Below are positions 1 through 12,616 of a DNA stretch of 64,000 nt, in pieces. The notes beneath the pieces are model-generated. The model ran no database searches, was not told the origin of the DNA, and saw only the letters and a list, made by a program, of their open reading frames with translations. Location: positions 24,841,276 to 24,905,275 of the forward strand of contig NW_027467782.1 of the NCBI RefSeq assembly GCF_004210375.1, in the 5' to 3' direction. Position 1 is the first letter of the stretch. Every line of letters begins with the position of its first letter. A program made the position numbers and the translations under genes. The DNA is from Tachypleus tridentatus (lineage: Eukaryota; Arthropoda; Merostomata; Xiphosura; Limulidae).

Positions 1-899
1 ATACCGTATTTTCATACTACATATACTCAACGTAATGTATAGCTTTACGAAAAAAGTCTGACTGAACTTATCGCTTCTTACGGCCCTCTTAGAAACCTAC
101 ATTTCTTACAACACATATCCATGTAATCGTTTTTCACAGTGTACAGTTTAGCCGAAGGATAAACACTAAAGCTTTGCGATAAGTGGCTTTGTGGACAACG
201 TTGTGTGCCTTTTGCCTATTTTTTACTCATACGAGTGAAAGCTATACTGACTATTTAACTCTATTTTACCTGAGACTAAATATCTAGAGGGTGAATAACT
301 TGAACATCCAATTGACATTTAGTAGGCGTTTTCTTTTTGTTTTTGTATGAAACTCTCGTACATTTCAACACGAATATTCTCTGGTTGAAAACTGAGAGTT
401 CTTAATTTCTCAACTCTCCTGGAAAGTCTCTCAGTAGCCTGATACCGATATTTTCAATTGATGGGTATTTTATGCTCACAAGGGCTAAATGGCAAGTCAG
501 AATCACTTAACATTTCTAATTCTAAACAACTGACCAACTTATCATTACCATAAGAAACTTTAGCCGTCTGTTAGACCCGAAGAATGGGAATGACTGCCAT
601 TACTATAACCCGAGCACAACCGAACTTACGGGCTGTATTCAGCTGCATTGTGGCTCGAATATTAAACACTGAGAAACGCAACACTGCATACTGAATATCA
701 GTTATTGCTGGCCCGTCCAAGTAGAATATAATAAGTATAAATTTATGTTATCTTTTAATCTCTGAAAGGATCTGTTTGAAGGAAGAGTGATGTGAAAAAT
801 GTAACAGATTTTAACATGTCCCTAGGGTAATCGACGATTTCTAATTTAAAATACGTTTATATTAAACACTAACTTGTATTGACTTTGTACATCATACAG

Positions 900-1030
900 C
901 TTCGTTGGACTTCGTTGAACAACCATGTCGTAGTTTCTTTTTTGTTTATTTCTTACTATCATCGCTTCGTTGGACTTCTTTGAAAAACCATGTCGTAGTT
1001 TCTTTTTTGTTTATTTCTTACTATCATCCG
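900..1030 (+). repeat. 65-bp tandem duplication upstream of exon A (unit 1)
   Basis: A T-rich 65-bp stretch beginning CTTCGTTGGACTTC is present twice. The same duplication is in unit 3 (near 9389) and a shortened one in unit 4 (near 13,663). Units 2, 5 and 6 have a single copy. It makes a long open but intronic frame, which I do not call coding. Confidence 0.75.
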
Positions 1031-1139
1031 CGTGGCATGACAGTAATTGGATGTCTCACCTTTTTAATTTATGCTTGTATAAAAGGGAAACAACAATCTG
1101 TGCTTTAACAACATTTTTTCTCTCCAAAACACACTCTAG

Positions 1140-1309
1140 TAGCAATGATAATGAAGAAATGGAGTTGGATAGCTCACCAGTTTGGAATTACACGACTGGT
1201 AGTGTCATTAAATTTGAAGAGGATGAAAAACGTGTTATAGAGAAAATAAAGTCTAAAAATAAACCTCAAGGATTTTGTATTGCTAAGAAGAAGTTAAAGA
1301 ACAGTAATG
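1140..1309 (+). CDS. Array unit 1, exon A (type 1)
   Basis: The exon follows the acceptor ACTCTAG and ends at the donor G|GTAAGC. It is 170 nt: one base completing the previous codon, 56 codons and one base left over. It encodes an acidic start (SNDNEEMELDSS), VWNYTTGSV, a charged stretch (KFEEDEKRV) and a lysine-rich end (GFCIAKKKLK). No family is recognised. The open frame runs well upstream and downstream into intron, so the boundaries rest on splice consensus, conservation across units and phase match with exon C before and exon B after. No start codon is needed because this is an internal exon. Confidence 0.72.
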
Positions 1310-1715
1310 GTAAGCAGTCTCTTGTTTGTATCAGAATAGCGTTTCTTTTATTATTATTATTACAGTAAAAGATGACCTGGAGAGATCACCCATTTTAATC
1401 ATTTACACCACTTTATGGTAGTGTGTTGTCTCTCTATAACTTAGATACTAGACACTAAAATGTTGTCATTTAAGAAACGCTTAACATTGCAATTTCTACT
1501 GCCGTGACGTTAGTGAATCGTGCACATGCCACGAATTACGAGAAAGATAATACAATCTGTAAGATACAACACAGCATGAAGTAAGAACTTGAAAAGCAAG
1601 AAATTAAAATATTTGTGACGATTCATTTAGATTTTATCTGTTCTTGGTACAAAACACGTCAGAAGTCCCTTCACCAAGCATCAAGATGATTAATATATGT
1701 CGTGAGTGCAAATCT

Positions 1716-1995
1716 AGTTTGTTTGTTTGCTGTTGAATTTCGCAAAAAGCTACACGAGGGCTATCTGTGCTAGCCGTCCCTAATTTAGCAGTGTAAGACA
1801 AGAGGAAGACAGCTAGTCATCACCACCCACCGCCAACTCTTGGGCTACTCTTTTACCAACGAATAGTGGGATTGACCGTCACATTATAACGCCCCCACGG
1901 CTGAAAGGGCGAGCACGTTTAGCGCGACGGGGATGCGAACCCGCGACCCTCAGATTCCGAGTCGCACGCCTTAACACGCTTGAATATGCCGGGCC
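1716..1995 (-). mobile_element. tRNA-derived SINE, unit 1
   Basis: Read on the minus strand it starts with a tRNA-like head (CCCGGCATATTCAAGCGTG, then GGGTTCGCATCCC as box B), followed by a conserved body and a 3' end rich in AAAC repeats. A 12-bp target-site duplication, GAGTGCAAATCT, lies at 1704-1715 and 1996-2007. It sits in the A-B intron. Confidence 0.88.
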
Positions 1996-2331
1996 GAGTG
2001 CAAATCTAAAGAAAGATGACAGGATTATGTGTTCAATTTATTATTTTAAATTAATTAATTATAGTGGAAACAAAATTATCATGGCAGAATCCGGCAGAAA
2101 ATAACGTGACGGTTAATTTAAAATTACAATGACAACAGTTTTGAACTGATGATGATGATGTCGTATTAAAGGTCTATATGATTTAGTTATTAAAGTCAGG
2201 ATTTACCTGGTGTAGAAGTTGTTGTTATTGTATTTTGAATTTAATTATTTAGTGAAGCAGGTTTTGCATTGTAACTGAAACAATTTTATCTTAACGTTTA
2301 AAATTTCACTTCAATAGTTTTGAGCCCGACT

Positions 2332-2594
2332 TGGCCAGGTGGTTAATACATTGAAATCGTAATCCCAAAGTTTCGAGCTCGAATCCCTGTCGCACCAAAC
2401 ATGTTTGCCCTTTCAGCTGTGGGGACGCTATAATGCGAGGTTCAATCCCTTTATTCGTTGATAAAAGAGTAACCCAAAAGTTGGCGGTGGGTGGTGATGA
2501 CTAGCTGCCTTCCCTCTAGTCTTACACTGCTAAATTAGGGACGGCTATCAAAGACAGTCCTTGTGTATCATTGCACGAACGTAAAAAAACAAAA
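2332..2594 (+). mobile_element. tRNA-derived SINE, opposite orientation, unit 1
   Basis: This is the same SINE family read on the plus strand (GAGCCCGACTTGGCCAGGT, box B GAGCTCGAATCCC, then the shared body and an A-rich tail). It is more diverged than the minus-strand copy 336 bp before it. The two form an inverted pair inside one intron. Confidence 0.82.
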
Positions 2595-2765
2595 GGACAA
2601 TACGATGTAGTTATTAAAGTCATAGTTTACCTCGTGTAAAAGCTGCTGTTATTGTGTTTTGAATTTAATTATTTAATCTAGCATATTCCTTACTAGATAT
2701 CAAAGCAAAACTAGTTTAGATGTTATTTAATTTTGTAGAAATCAGTATTTTTTATCTTGACTTAG

Positions 2766-2844
2766 GTGAATCTTGGCCAATTAATGATACAATCTGGAAT
2801 GAAGAAGAAGAATCAGTTCCTTCCGGGATTTTCATACCCAAAAG
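2766..2844 (+). CDS. Array unit 1, exon B
   Basis: The acceptor is TTGACTTAG and the donor is AG|GTATGT. At 79 nt it supplies two bases to finish the glycine codon begun in exon A, 25 codons, and two leftover bases. It encodes ESWPINDTIWNEEEESV and then SGIFIPK: two tryptophans, an acidic run and a hydrophobic-basic end. Sequence is almost invariant between units. A 43-bp tandem duplication covers its 3' end and donor. Confidence 0.72.
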
Positions 2845-2901
2845 GTATGTATTCTCAAGTTCCTACCGGGATTTTCATACCCAATAGGTATGTATTCTCA
2901 A
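2816..2901 (+). repeat. 43-bp duplication across the exon B donor (unit 1)
   Basis: Two copies of a 43-bp stretch (GTTCC..CCGGGATTTTC..GTATGTATTCTCAA) cover the end of exon B and its donor, so two AG|GTATGT-type donors lie 43 nt apart. Use of the second adds 43 nt and ends exactly on an in-frame TAG. Equivalent pairs occur in units 2 to 5 at the same place, starting near 7026, 11303, 15574 and 19524. Confidence 0.85.
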
Positions 2902-2918
2902 ATAAATCCTGACTTTTA

Positions 2919-3183
2919 TCTAAGTGGTTGCCAGGACGCTCTGCTCACAATACCCGGAAAACTGTTTTGAGCTCCTGTCACACCAAACACATTCAACCTA
3001 TTTAGTCGAAAGGGAAAATTAAAATATGACGGTCAATTTCATTATTCGTTGATCTAAGAGTAACCCAATAGTTGACAGTGTAAGGTGTTGACTTGGTGTC
3101 TTTCCTTTAGACTACATTTGCTGAAAATATGGTTGGTGTATACAACCTACGTGTTGTTTCGCGCAAAATTTAAAAGAAACCAA
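2919..3183 (+). mobile_element. Old, degenerate SINE, unit 1
   Basis: Remnants of the same SINE body (TGGTTGCCAGGACGCTCTG, GACGGTCAATTTCATTATTCG, AGAGTAACCCAATAGTTG) lie just after exon B. Equivalent copies start near 7128, 11,405, 15,676, 19,626 and 23,898. Confidence 0.65.
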
Positions 3184-4131
3184 ATCAAATAGAATAAGTG
3201 ACGAAAAAAAATTAAAATTATAAAAATATTTTAAAATAGTTTCTTAGCAAATATGTAACAGTTCATGTATATTATATATTGTTGTTCTTAGTTGTTTTTA
3301 TCTCACCATAAAACTTGTGTTTTGATAAGAATGCGTACTATTGATGATTATAATCTGTTATCAAGCAGAAAAACTGTTATCTTAAAAATTCAATGAAAAG
3401 TATGTAATCCAATGATATAATTAGGTTTCATAGTTACTTATATAACCTATGTATTTCTTCAATACATTGCACCTTTGCTGCTTGGCTACAACTAGTTAAA
3501 CGCTACCTGTCATAACATCTTTGCCGTCAACATCTTGTAGAGTCGTTTTCACTTATAATTTGTTTTGGGACCTTAATTCTTGTATTTTGATTCAAGCAGA
3601 CAAATTTGGTAACATATGTTTTATGTGACTTTGAAATAACCACAATTCGTTATCTATTCCACCATATAAATATTCAAGTACGTTTAATAATCATTTGACA
3701 AACCTCAACTACTGTTTTTCTCTATACACAATTGCAACCATTTTTCATTATAAGTAACTTTAACGTGGGTATTATAGTAACTTGTGAATGAGAGTAGAGA
3801 AGAATATGTTAATTCCATTACATCTGCAATATCCACTATTATCGAGGACCTCTGTATAATACCAGGACTCCACAGTTTGACTCATACACGACAGATCTAG
3901 TAGTTATTGAAATACTGTTCATACTGTTATATTGTCTGAACAATAATTGTTTTAGTGTGGATCGTGATATTTACCAATTTTATCTCAGTTGTTAACCATT
4001 AACATTAAGGTACTGATTTATCAATATAACACAATTCATTTAAATAAATATTGATCTTTTCTCATACAAGTCACTTTTGTGTAAATATACTATGACAAAT
4101 TAATTATTTGTAAGTATTGCTTCTATTCCAG

Positions 4132-4248
4132 TGACTTTGTCCTGAAGAAGAAATCATTGAAGGAGAGGATACAGAACAGCCTCAGTAGTGTGTTTCGTCG
4201 CAAACATCAGAACAAGCAGAAAAGAATAAGAGTCTGGTGTCACGACTC
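4132..4248 (+). CDS. Array unit 1, exon C
   Basis: The acceptor CTATTCCAG and the donor TC|GTAAGT bound 117 nt (1 + 38 codons + 2). It encodes DFVLKKKSLKERIQ, then SSVFRRKHQNKQKR and ends in VWCHD. The middle is strongly basic and resembles a nuclear-localisation or nucleic-acid-binding stretch, which is inference only. The two leftover bases are completed by the first base of exon A in the next unit, which links units in frame. Confidence 0.72.
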
Positions 4249-5354
4249 GTAAGTTCTAGGTTTTTATGAATTAACTAGGATACCGTATTTTCATACTACA
4301 TATACTCAACGTAATGTATAGCTTTACGAAAAAAGTCTGACTGAACTTATCGCTTCTTACGGCCCTTTTAGAAACATACATTTCTTACTACACATATCCA
4401 TGTAATCGTTTTTCACAGTGTACAGTTTAGCCGAAGGATAAACACTAAAGCTTTTGCGATAAGTGGCTTTGTGGACAACGTTGTGTGCCTTTTGCCTATT
4501 TTTACTCATACGAGTGAAAGCTATACTGACTATTTAACTCTATTTTACCTGAGACTAAATATCTAGAGGGTGAATAACTTGAACATCCAATTGACATTTA
4601 GTAGGCGTTTTCTTTTTGTTTTTGTATGAAACTCTCGTACATTTCAACACGAATATTCTCTGGTTGAAAACTGAGAGTTCTTAATTTCTCAACTCTCCTG
4701 GAAAGTCTCTCAGTAGCTTGATACCGATATTTTCAATTGATGGGTATTTTATGCTCACAAGGGCTAAATGGCAAGTCAGAATCACTTAACATTCCTAATT
4801 CTAAACAACTGACCAACTACTCATTACCATAAGAAACTTTAGCCGTCTGTTAGACCCGAAGAATGGGAATGACTGCCATTACTATAACCCGAGCACAACC
4901 GAACTTACGGGCTGTATTCAGCTGCATTGTGGCTCGAATATTAGACACTGAGAAACGCAACACTGCATACTGAATATCAGTTATTGCTGGCCCGTCCAAG
5001 TAGAATATAATAAGTATAAATTTATGTTATCTTTTAATCTCTGAAAGGATCTGTTTGAAGGAAGAGTGATGTGAAAAATGTAACAGATTTTAACATGTCC
5101 CTAGGGTAATCGACGATTTCTAATTTAAAATACGTTTATATTAAACACTAACTTGTATTGACTTTGTATATCATACAGCTTCGTTGGACTTCTTTGAACA
5201 ACCATGTCGTAGTTTCGCTTTTTTTGTTTATTTCTTACTATCATCCGCGTGGCATGACAGTAATTGGATGTCTCACCTTTTAATTTATGCTTGTATAAAA
5301 GGGAAACAACAATCTGTGCTTTAACAACATTTTTCTCTCCAAAACACACTCTAG

Positions 5355-5518
5355 TAGCAATGAAGAGATTGAGTGGGATAGCTCATCCGTTTGGAATTAC
5401 ACGATTGGTCGTGTTGTTGAATTTGAAAAGGATGAAAAACGTGTTATAGAGATATTAAAGTCTAAGAACAAACCTCACGGATTTTGTATTGGTAAGAAGA
5501 TGTTAAAGAACAGTAATG
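5355..5518 (+). CDS. Array unit 2, exon A (type 2)
   Basis: This is a 164-nt variant, two codons shorter than type 1, still in frame. It reads SNEEIEWDSSSVWNYT and then GRVVEFEKDEKR, with GFCIGKKMLK at the end. The donor is G|GTTAGC rather than GTAAGC, so it may be weaker. The difference from type 1 is concentrated in the acidic start and the middle, while the WNYT and GFCI segments are kept. Confidence 0.66.
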
Positions 5519-5924
5519 GTTAGCAGTCTCTTGTTTGTATCAGAATAGCGTTTCTTTTATTATTATTATTACAGTAAAAGATGACCTGGAGAGATCACCC
5601 ATTTTAATCATTTACACCACTTTATGGTAGTGTGTTGTCTGTCTATAACGTAGTTACTAGACACTAAAATGTTGTCACTTAAGAAACGCTTAACATTGCA
5701 ATTTGTTCTGCCGTGACGTTAGTGAATCGTGCACATGCCACGAATTACGAGAATAATAATACAATCTGTAGGATACAACACAGCATGAAGTAAGAACTTG
5801 AAAAGCAAGAAATTAAAATATTTGTGACGATTCATTTAGATTTTATCTGTTCTTGGTACAAAACACGTCAGAAGTCCCTTCACCAAGCATCAAGATGATT
5901 AATATATGTCGTGAGTGCAAATCT

Positions 5925-6204
5925 AGTTTGTTTGTTTGCTGCTGAATTTCGCGAAAAGCTACACGAGGGCTATCTGTGCTAGCCGTCCCTAATTTAGCAG
6001 TGTAAGACGAGAGGGAAAACAGCTAGTCATCACCACCCACCGCCAACTCTTGGGCTACTCTTTTACCAACGAATAGTGGGATTGACCGTCACATTATAAC
6101 GCCCCACGGCTGAAAGGGCGAGCACGTTTAGCGCGACGGGGATGCGAACCCGCGACCCTCAGATTCCGAGTCGCACGCCTTAACACGCTTGGTCATGCCG
6201 GGCC
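5925..6204 (-). mobile_element. tRNA-derived SINE, unit 2
   Basis: It has the same insertion site and the same GAGTGCAAATCT duplication as in unit 1, so the insertion predates the array expansion. The head reads GGTCATGCC. Confidence 0.87.
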
Positions 6205-6531
6205 GAGTGCAAATCTAAAGAAAGATGATAGGATTAAGAGTTCAATTTTTTATTTTTAAATTAATTAATTATAGGGGAAACAAAATTATCATGGCATAAT
6301 CCGGCAGAAAATAACGTGACGGTTAATTTAAAATTATGATAAAAACAGTTTTGAACTGATGATGATGATGTCGTATTAAAGGTCCATATGATTTAGTTAT
6401 TAAAGTCAGGATTTACCTGGTGTAGAAGTTGTTGTTATTGTATTTTGAATTTAATTATTTAGTGAAGCAGGTTTTGCATTGTAACTGAAACAATTTTATC
6501 TTAACGTTTAAAATTTCACTTCAATAGTTTT

Positions 6532-6804
6532 GAGCCCGACTTGGCCAGATGGTTAATACATTGAAATCGTAATCCCAAAGTTTCGAGTTCGAATCCCTGT
6601 CGTGCCAAACATGTTTGCCCTTTCAGCTGTGGGGACGCTATAATGTGAGGTTCAATCCCTTTATTCGTTGATAAAAGAGTAGCCCAAAAGTTGGCGGTGG
6701 GTGGTGATGACTAGCTGCCTTCCCTCTAGTCTTACACTGCTAAATTAGGGACGGCTATCAAAGACAGTCCTTGTGTATCATTGCACGAATGTAAAAAAAC
6801 AAAA
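6532..6804 (+). mobile_element. tRNA-derived SINE, opposite orientation, unit 2
   Basis: Plus-strand partner of the inverted pair, at the same place as in unit 1. Confidence 0.82.
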
Positions 6805-6975
6805 GGACAATACGATGTAGTTATTAAAGTCATAGTTTACCTCGTGTAAAAGCTGCTGTTATTGTGTTTTGAATTTAATTATTTAATATAGCAGATTCCT
6901 TACTAGATATCAAAGCAAAACTAGTTTAGATGTTATTTAATTTTGTAGAAATCAGTATTTTTTATCTTGACTTAG

Positions 6976-7054
6976 GTGAATCTTGGCCAATTAATCATAC
7001 AATCTGGAATGAAGAAGAAGAATCAGTTCCTTCCGGGATTTTCATACCCAAAAG
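6976..7054 (+). CDS. Array unit 2, exon B
   Basis: It has 79 nt with the same splice sites and phases as in unit 1. The one coding change seen is PINHTIW instead of PINDTIW, shared with unit 5. The 43-bp donor duplication is present. Confidence 0.68.
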
Positions 7055-8339
7055 GTATGTATTCTCAAGTTCCTACCGGGATTTTCATACCCAATAGGTA
7101 TGTATTCTCAAATAAATCCTGACTTTTATCTAAGTGGTTGCCAGGACGCTCTGCTCACAATACCCGGAAAACTGTTTTGAGCTCCTGTCACACCAAACAT
7201 ATTCAACCTATTTAGTCGAAAGGGAAAATTAAAATATGACGGTCAATTTCATTATTCGTTGATCTAAGAGTAACCCAATAGTTGACAGTGTAAGGTGTTG
7301 ACTTGGTGTCTTTCCTTTAGACTACAATTGCTGAAAATATGGTTGGTGTATACAGCCTACGTGTTGTTTCGCGCAAAATTTAAAAGAAACCAAATCAAAT
7401 AGACTAAGTATCGAAAAAAATTAAAATTATAAAAATATTTTAAAATAGTTTCTCAGTAAATATGTAACAGTTCATGTATATTATATATTGTTGTTCTTAG
7501 TTGTTTTATCTCACCATAAAACTTGTGTTTTGATAAGAATGCGTACTATTGATGATTATAATCTGTTATCAAGCAGAAAAACTGTTAACTTAAAATTCAA
7601 TGAAAAGTATGTAATCCAATGATATAATTAGGTTTCATAGTTACTTATATAACCTATGTATTTCTTCAATACATTGCACCTTTGCTGCTTGGCTACAACT
7701 AGTTAAACGCTACCTGTCATAACATCTTTGCCGTCAACATCTTGTAGAGTCGTTTTCACTTATAATTTGTTTTGGGACCTTAATTCTTGTATTTTTGATT
7801 CAAGCAGACAAATTTGGTAACATATGTTTTATGTGACTTTGAAATAACCATAATTCGTTATCTATTCCACCATATAAATATTTAAGTACGTTTAATAATC
7901 ATCTGACAAACCTCAACTACTGTTTTTCTCTATACACAATTGCAACCATTTTTCATTATAAGTAACTTTAGTGTGGGTATTATAGTAACTTGCGAATGAG
8001 AGTAGAGAAGAATATGTTAACTCCATTACATCTGCAATATCCACTATTATCGAGCACCTCTGTATTATACCAGGACTCCACAGTTTCACTGACACACGAC
8101 AGATCTAGTAGTTATTGAAATACTGTTCATACTGTTATACTGTCTGAACAATAATTGTTTTAGTGTGGATCGTGATATTTACCAATTTTATCTCAGTTGT
8201 TAACCATTAACATTAAGGTACTGATTTATCAATATAACACAATTCATTTAAATAAATATTGATCTTCTCTCATACAAGTCACTTTTGTGTAAATATACTA
8301 TGACAAATTAATTATTTGTAAGTATTGCTTCTATTCCAG

Positions 8340-8459
8340 TGACTTTGTCCTGAAGAAAAAATCATTGAAGGAGAGGATACAGAACAGCCTCAGTAGTGTG
8401 TTTCGTCGCAAACATCAGAACAAGCAGAAAAGAAGGAGAAGAGTCTGGTGTCACGACTC
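8340..8459 (+). CDS. Array unit 2, exon C
   Basis: At 120 nt it is one codon longer than in unit 1, reading KQKRRRRVWCHD. The insertion is in frame and increases the run of arginines. It joins the exon A of unit 3 in phase. Confidence 0.68.
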
Positions 8460-9628
8460 GTAAGTTCTAGGTTTTATGAATTAACTAGGATACCGTATTT
8501 TCATACTACATATACTCAACGTAATGTATAGCTTTACGAAAAAAGTCTGACTGAACTTATCGCTTCTTACGGCCCTTTTAGAAACCTACATTTCTTACTA
8601 CACATATCCATGTAATCGTTTTTCACAGTGTACAGTTTAGCCGAAGGATAAACACTAAAGCTTTGCGATAAGTGGCTTTGTGGACAACGTTGTGTGCCTT
8701 TTGCCTATTTTTTACTCATACGAGTGAAAGCTATACTGACTATTTAACTCTATTTTACCTGAGACTAAATATCTAGAGGGTGAATAACTTGAACATCCAA
8801 TTGACATTTAGTAGGCGTTTTCTTTTTGTTTTTGTATGAAACTCTCGTACATTTCAACACGAATATTCTCTGGTTGAAAACTGAGAGTTCTTAATTTCTC
8901 AACTCTCCTGGAAAGTCTCTCAGTAGCCTGATACCGATATTTTCAATTGATGGGTATTTTATGCTCACAAGGGCTAAATGGCAAGTCAGAATCACTTAAC
9001 ATTTCTAATTCTAAACAACTGACCAACTTATCATTACCATAAGAAACTTTAGCCGTCTGTTAGACCCGAAGAATGGGAATGACTGCCATTACTATAACCC
9101 GAGCACAACCGAACTTACGGGCTGTATTCAGCTGCATTGTGGCTCGAATATTAAACACTGAGAAACGCAACACTGCATACTGAATATCAGTTATTGCTGG
9201 CCCGTCCAAGTAGAATATAATAAGTATAAATTTATGTTATCTTTTAATCTCTGAAAGGATCTGTTTGAAGGAAGAGTGATGTGAAAAATGTAACAGATTT
9301 TAACATGTCCCTAGGGTAATCGACGATTTCTAATTTAAAATACGTTTATATTAAACACTAACTTGTATTGACTTTGTACATCATACAGCTTCGTTGGACT
9401 TCGTTGAACAACCATGTCGTAGTTTCTTTTTTGTTTATTTCTTACTATCATCGCTTCGTTGGACTTCTTTGAAAAACCATGTCGTAGTTTCTTTTTTGTT
9501 TATTTCTTACTATCATCCGCGTGGCATGACAGTAATTGGATGTCTCACCTTTTTAATTTATGCTTGTATAAAAGGGAAACAACAATCTGTGCTTTAACAA
9601 CATTTTTTCTCTCCAAAACACACTCTAG

Positions 9629-9798
9629 TAGCAATGATAATGAAGAAATGGAGTTGGATAGCTCACCAGTTTGGAATTACACGACTGGTAGTGTCATTAA
9701 ATTTGAAGAGGATGAAAAACGTGTTATAGAGAAAATAAAGTCTAAAAATAAACCTCAAGGATTTTGTATTGCTAAGAAGAAGTTAAAGAACAGTAATG
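9629..9798 (+). CDS. Array unit 3, exon A (type 1)
   Basis: It is 170 nt and by eye identical to the unit 1 exon A. The upstream intron also shares the 65-bp tandem duplication found in unit 1, so the front half of unit 3 is a recent copy or conversion of the unit 1 type. Confidence 0.7.
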
Positions 9799-10204
9799 GT
9801 AAGCAGTCTCTTGTTTGTATCAGAATAGCGTTTCTTTTATTATTATTATTACAGTAAAAGATGACCTGGAGAGATCACCCATTTTAATCATTTACACCAC
9901 TTTATGGTAGTGTGTTGTCTCTCTATAACTTAGATACTAGACACTAAAATGTTGTCATTTAAGAAACGCTTAACATTGCAATTTCTACTGCCGTGACGTT
10001 AGTGAATCGTGCACATGCCACGAATTACGAGAAAGATAATACAATCTGTAAGATACAACACAGCATGAAGTAAGAACTTGAAAAGCAAGAAATTAAAATA
10101 TTTGTGACGATTCATTTAGATTTTATCTGTTCTTGGTACAAAACACGTCAGAAGTCCCTTCACCAAGCATCAAGATGATTAATATATGTCGTGAGTGCAA
10201 ATCT

Positions 10205-10484
10205 AGTTTGTTTGTTTGCTGTTGAATTTCGCAAAAAGCTACACGAGGGCTATCTGTGCTAGCCGTCCCTAATTTAGCAGTGTAAGACAAGAGGGAAGAC
10301 AGCTAGTCATCACCACCCACCGCCAACTCTTGGGCTACTCTTTTACCAACGAATAGTGGGATTGACCGTCACATTATAACGCCCCACGGCTGAAAGGGCG
10401 AGCACGTTTAGCGCGACGGGGATGCGAACCCGCGACCCTCAGATTCCGAGTCGCACGCCTTAACACGCTTGAATATGCCGGCCC
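10205..10484 (-). mobile_element. tRNA-derived SINE, unit 3
   Basis: Same site and flanking duplication as in unit 1. The head ends GCCGGCCCGAG instead of GCCGGGCCGAG, a change shared with unit 6. Confidence 0.87.
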
Positions 10485-10810
10485 GAGTGCAAATCTAAAG
10501 AAAGATGACAGGATTATGTGTTCAATTTATTATTTTAAATTAATTAATTATAGTGGAAACAAAATTATCATGGCATAATCCGGCAGAAAATAACGTGACG
10601 GTTAATTTAAAATTACAATGACAACAGTTCTGAACTGATGATGATGATGTCGTATTAAAGGTCCATATGATTTAGTTATTAAAGTCAGGATTTACCTGGT
10701 GTAGAAGTTGTTGTTATTGTATTTTGAATTTAATTATTTAGTGAAGCAGGTTTTGCATTGTAACTGAAACAATTTTATCTTAACGTTTAAAATTTCACTT
10801 CAATAGTTTT

Positions 10811-11083
10811 GAGCCCGACTTGGCCAGGTGGTTAATACATTGAAATCGTAATCCCAAAGTTTCGAGTTCGAATCCCTGTCGCACCAAACATGTTTGCCCT
10901 TTCAGCTGTGGGGACGCTATAATGTGAGGTTCAATCCCTTTATTCGTTGATAAAAGAGTAGCCCAAAAGTTGGCGGTGGGTGGTGATGACTAGCTGCCTT
11001 CCCTCTAGTCTTACACTGCTAAATTAGGGACGGCTATCAAAGACAGTCCTTGTGTATCATTGCACGAACGTAAAAAAAAAAAG
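10811..11083 (+). mobile_element. tRNA-derived SINE, opposite orientation, unit 3
   Basis: Plus-strand partner of the inverted pair. The A tail is an uninterrupted run here. Confidence 0.82.
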
Positions 11084-11252
11084 GACAATACGATGTAGTT
11101 ATTAAAGTCATAGTTTACCTCGTGTAAAAGCTGCTGTTATTGTGTTTTGAATTTAATTATTTAATATAGCAGATTCCTTACTAGATATCAAAGCAAAACT
11201 AGTTTAGATGTTATTTAATTTTGTAGAAATCAGTATTTTTATCTTGACTTAG

Positions 11253-11331
11253 GTGAATCTTGGCCAATTAATGATACAATCTGGAATGAAGAAGAAGAAT
11301 CAGTTCCTTCCGGGATTTTCATACCCAAAAG
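11253..11331 (+). CDS. Array unit 3, exon B
   Basis: It is 79 nt, of the PINDTIW type, with the same phases and donor duplication as in unit 1. Confidence 0.68.
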
Positions 11332-12616
11332 GTATGTATTCTCAAGTTCCTACCGGGATTTTCATACCCAATAGGTATGTATTCTCAAATAAATCCTGAC
11401 TTTTATCTAAGTGGTTGCCAGGACGCTCTGCTCACAATACCCGGAAAACTGTTTTGAGCTCCTGTCACACCAAACACATTCAACCTATTTAGTCGAAAGG
11501 GAAAATTAAAATATGACGGTCAATTTCATTATTCGTTGATCTAAGAGTAACCCAATAGTTGACAGTGTAAGGTGTTGACTTGGTGTCTTTCCTTTAGACT
11601 ACAATTGCTGAAAATATGGTTGGTGTATACAGCCTACGTGTTGTTTCGCGCAAAATTTAAAAGAAACCAAATCAAATAGACTAAGTATCGAAAAAAATTA
11701 AAATTATAAAAATATTTTAAAATAGTTTCTCAGTAAATATGTAACAGTTCATGTATATTATATATTGTTGTTCTTAGTTGTTTTATCTCACCATAAAACT
11801 TGTGTTTTGATAAGAATGCGTACTATTGATGATTATAATCTGTTATCAAGCAGAATAACTGTTAACTTAAAATTCAATGAAAAGTATGTAATCCAATGAT
11901 ATAATTAGGTTTCATAGTTACTTATATAACCTATGTATTTCTTCAATACATTGCACCTTTGCTGCTTGGCTACAACTAGTTAAACGCTACCTGTCATAAC
12001 ATCTTTGCCGTCAACATCTTGTAGAGTCGTTTTCACTTATAATTTGTTTTGGGACCTTAATTCTTGTATTTTTGATTCAAGCAGACAAATTTGGTAACAT
12101 ATGTTTTATGTGACTTTGAAATAACCATAATTCGTTATCTATTCCACCATATAAATATTTAAGTACGTTTAATAATCATCTGACAAACCTCAACTACTGT
12201 TTTTCTCTATACACAATTGCAACCATTTTTCATTATAAGTAACTTTATTGTGGGTATTATAGTAACTTGTGAATGAGAGTAGAGAAGAATATGTTAATTC
12301 CATTACATCTGCAATATCCACTATTATCGAGCACCTCTGTATAATACCAGGACTCCACAGTTTCACTGATACACGACAGATCTAGTAGTTATTGAAATAC
12401 TGTTCATACTGTTATACTGTCTGAACAATAATTGTTTTAGTGTGGATCGTGATATTTACCAATTTTATCTCAGTTGTTAACCATTAACATTAAGGTACTG
12501 ATTTATCAATATAACACAATTCATTTAAATAAATATTGATCTTCTCTCATACAAGTCACTTTTGTGTAAATATACTATGACAAATTAATTATTTGTAAGT
12601 ATTGCTTCTATTCCAG

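Noticed and set aside
905..1368. Long open frames upstream of and through exon A (also in units 3, 4 and 6)
   Set aside because: They begin in the T-rich intron and run past the exon A donor. Splice sites, phase match and conservation support only the 170-nt exon as coding.
1910..1995. tRNA gene candidates in each array unit
   Set aside because: They are the tRNA-like heads of SINEs with target-site duplications.
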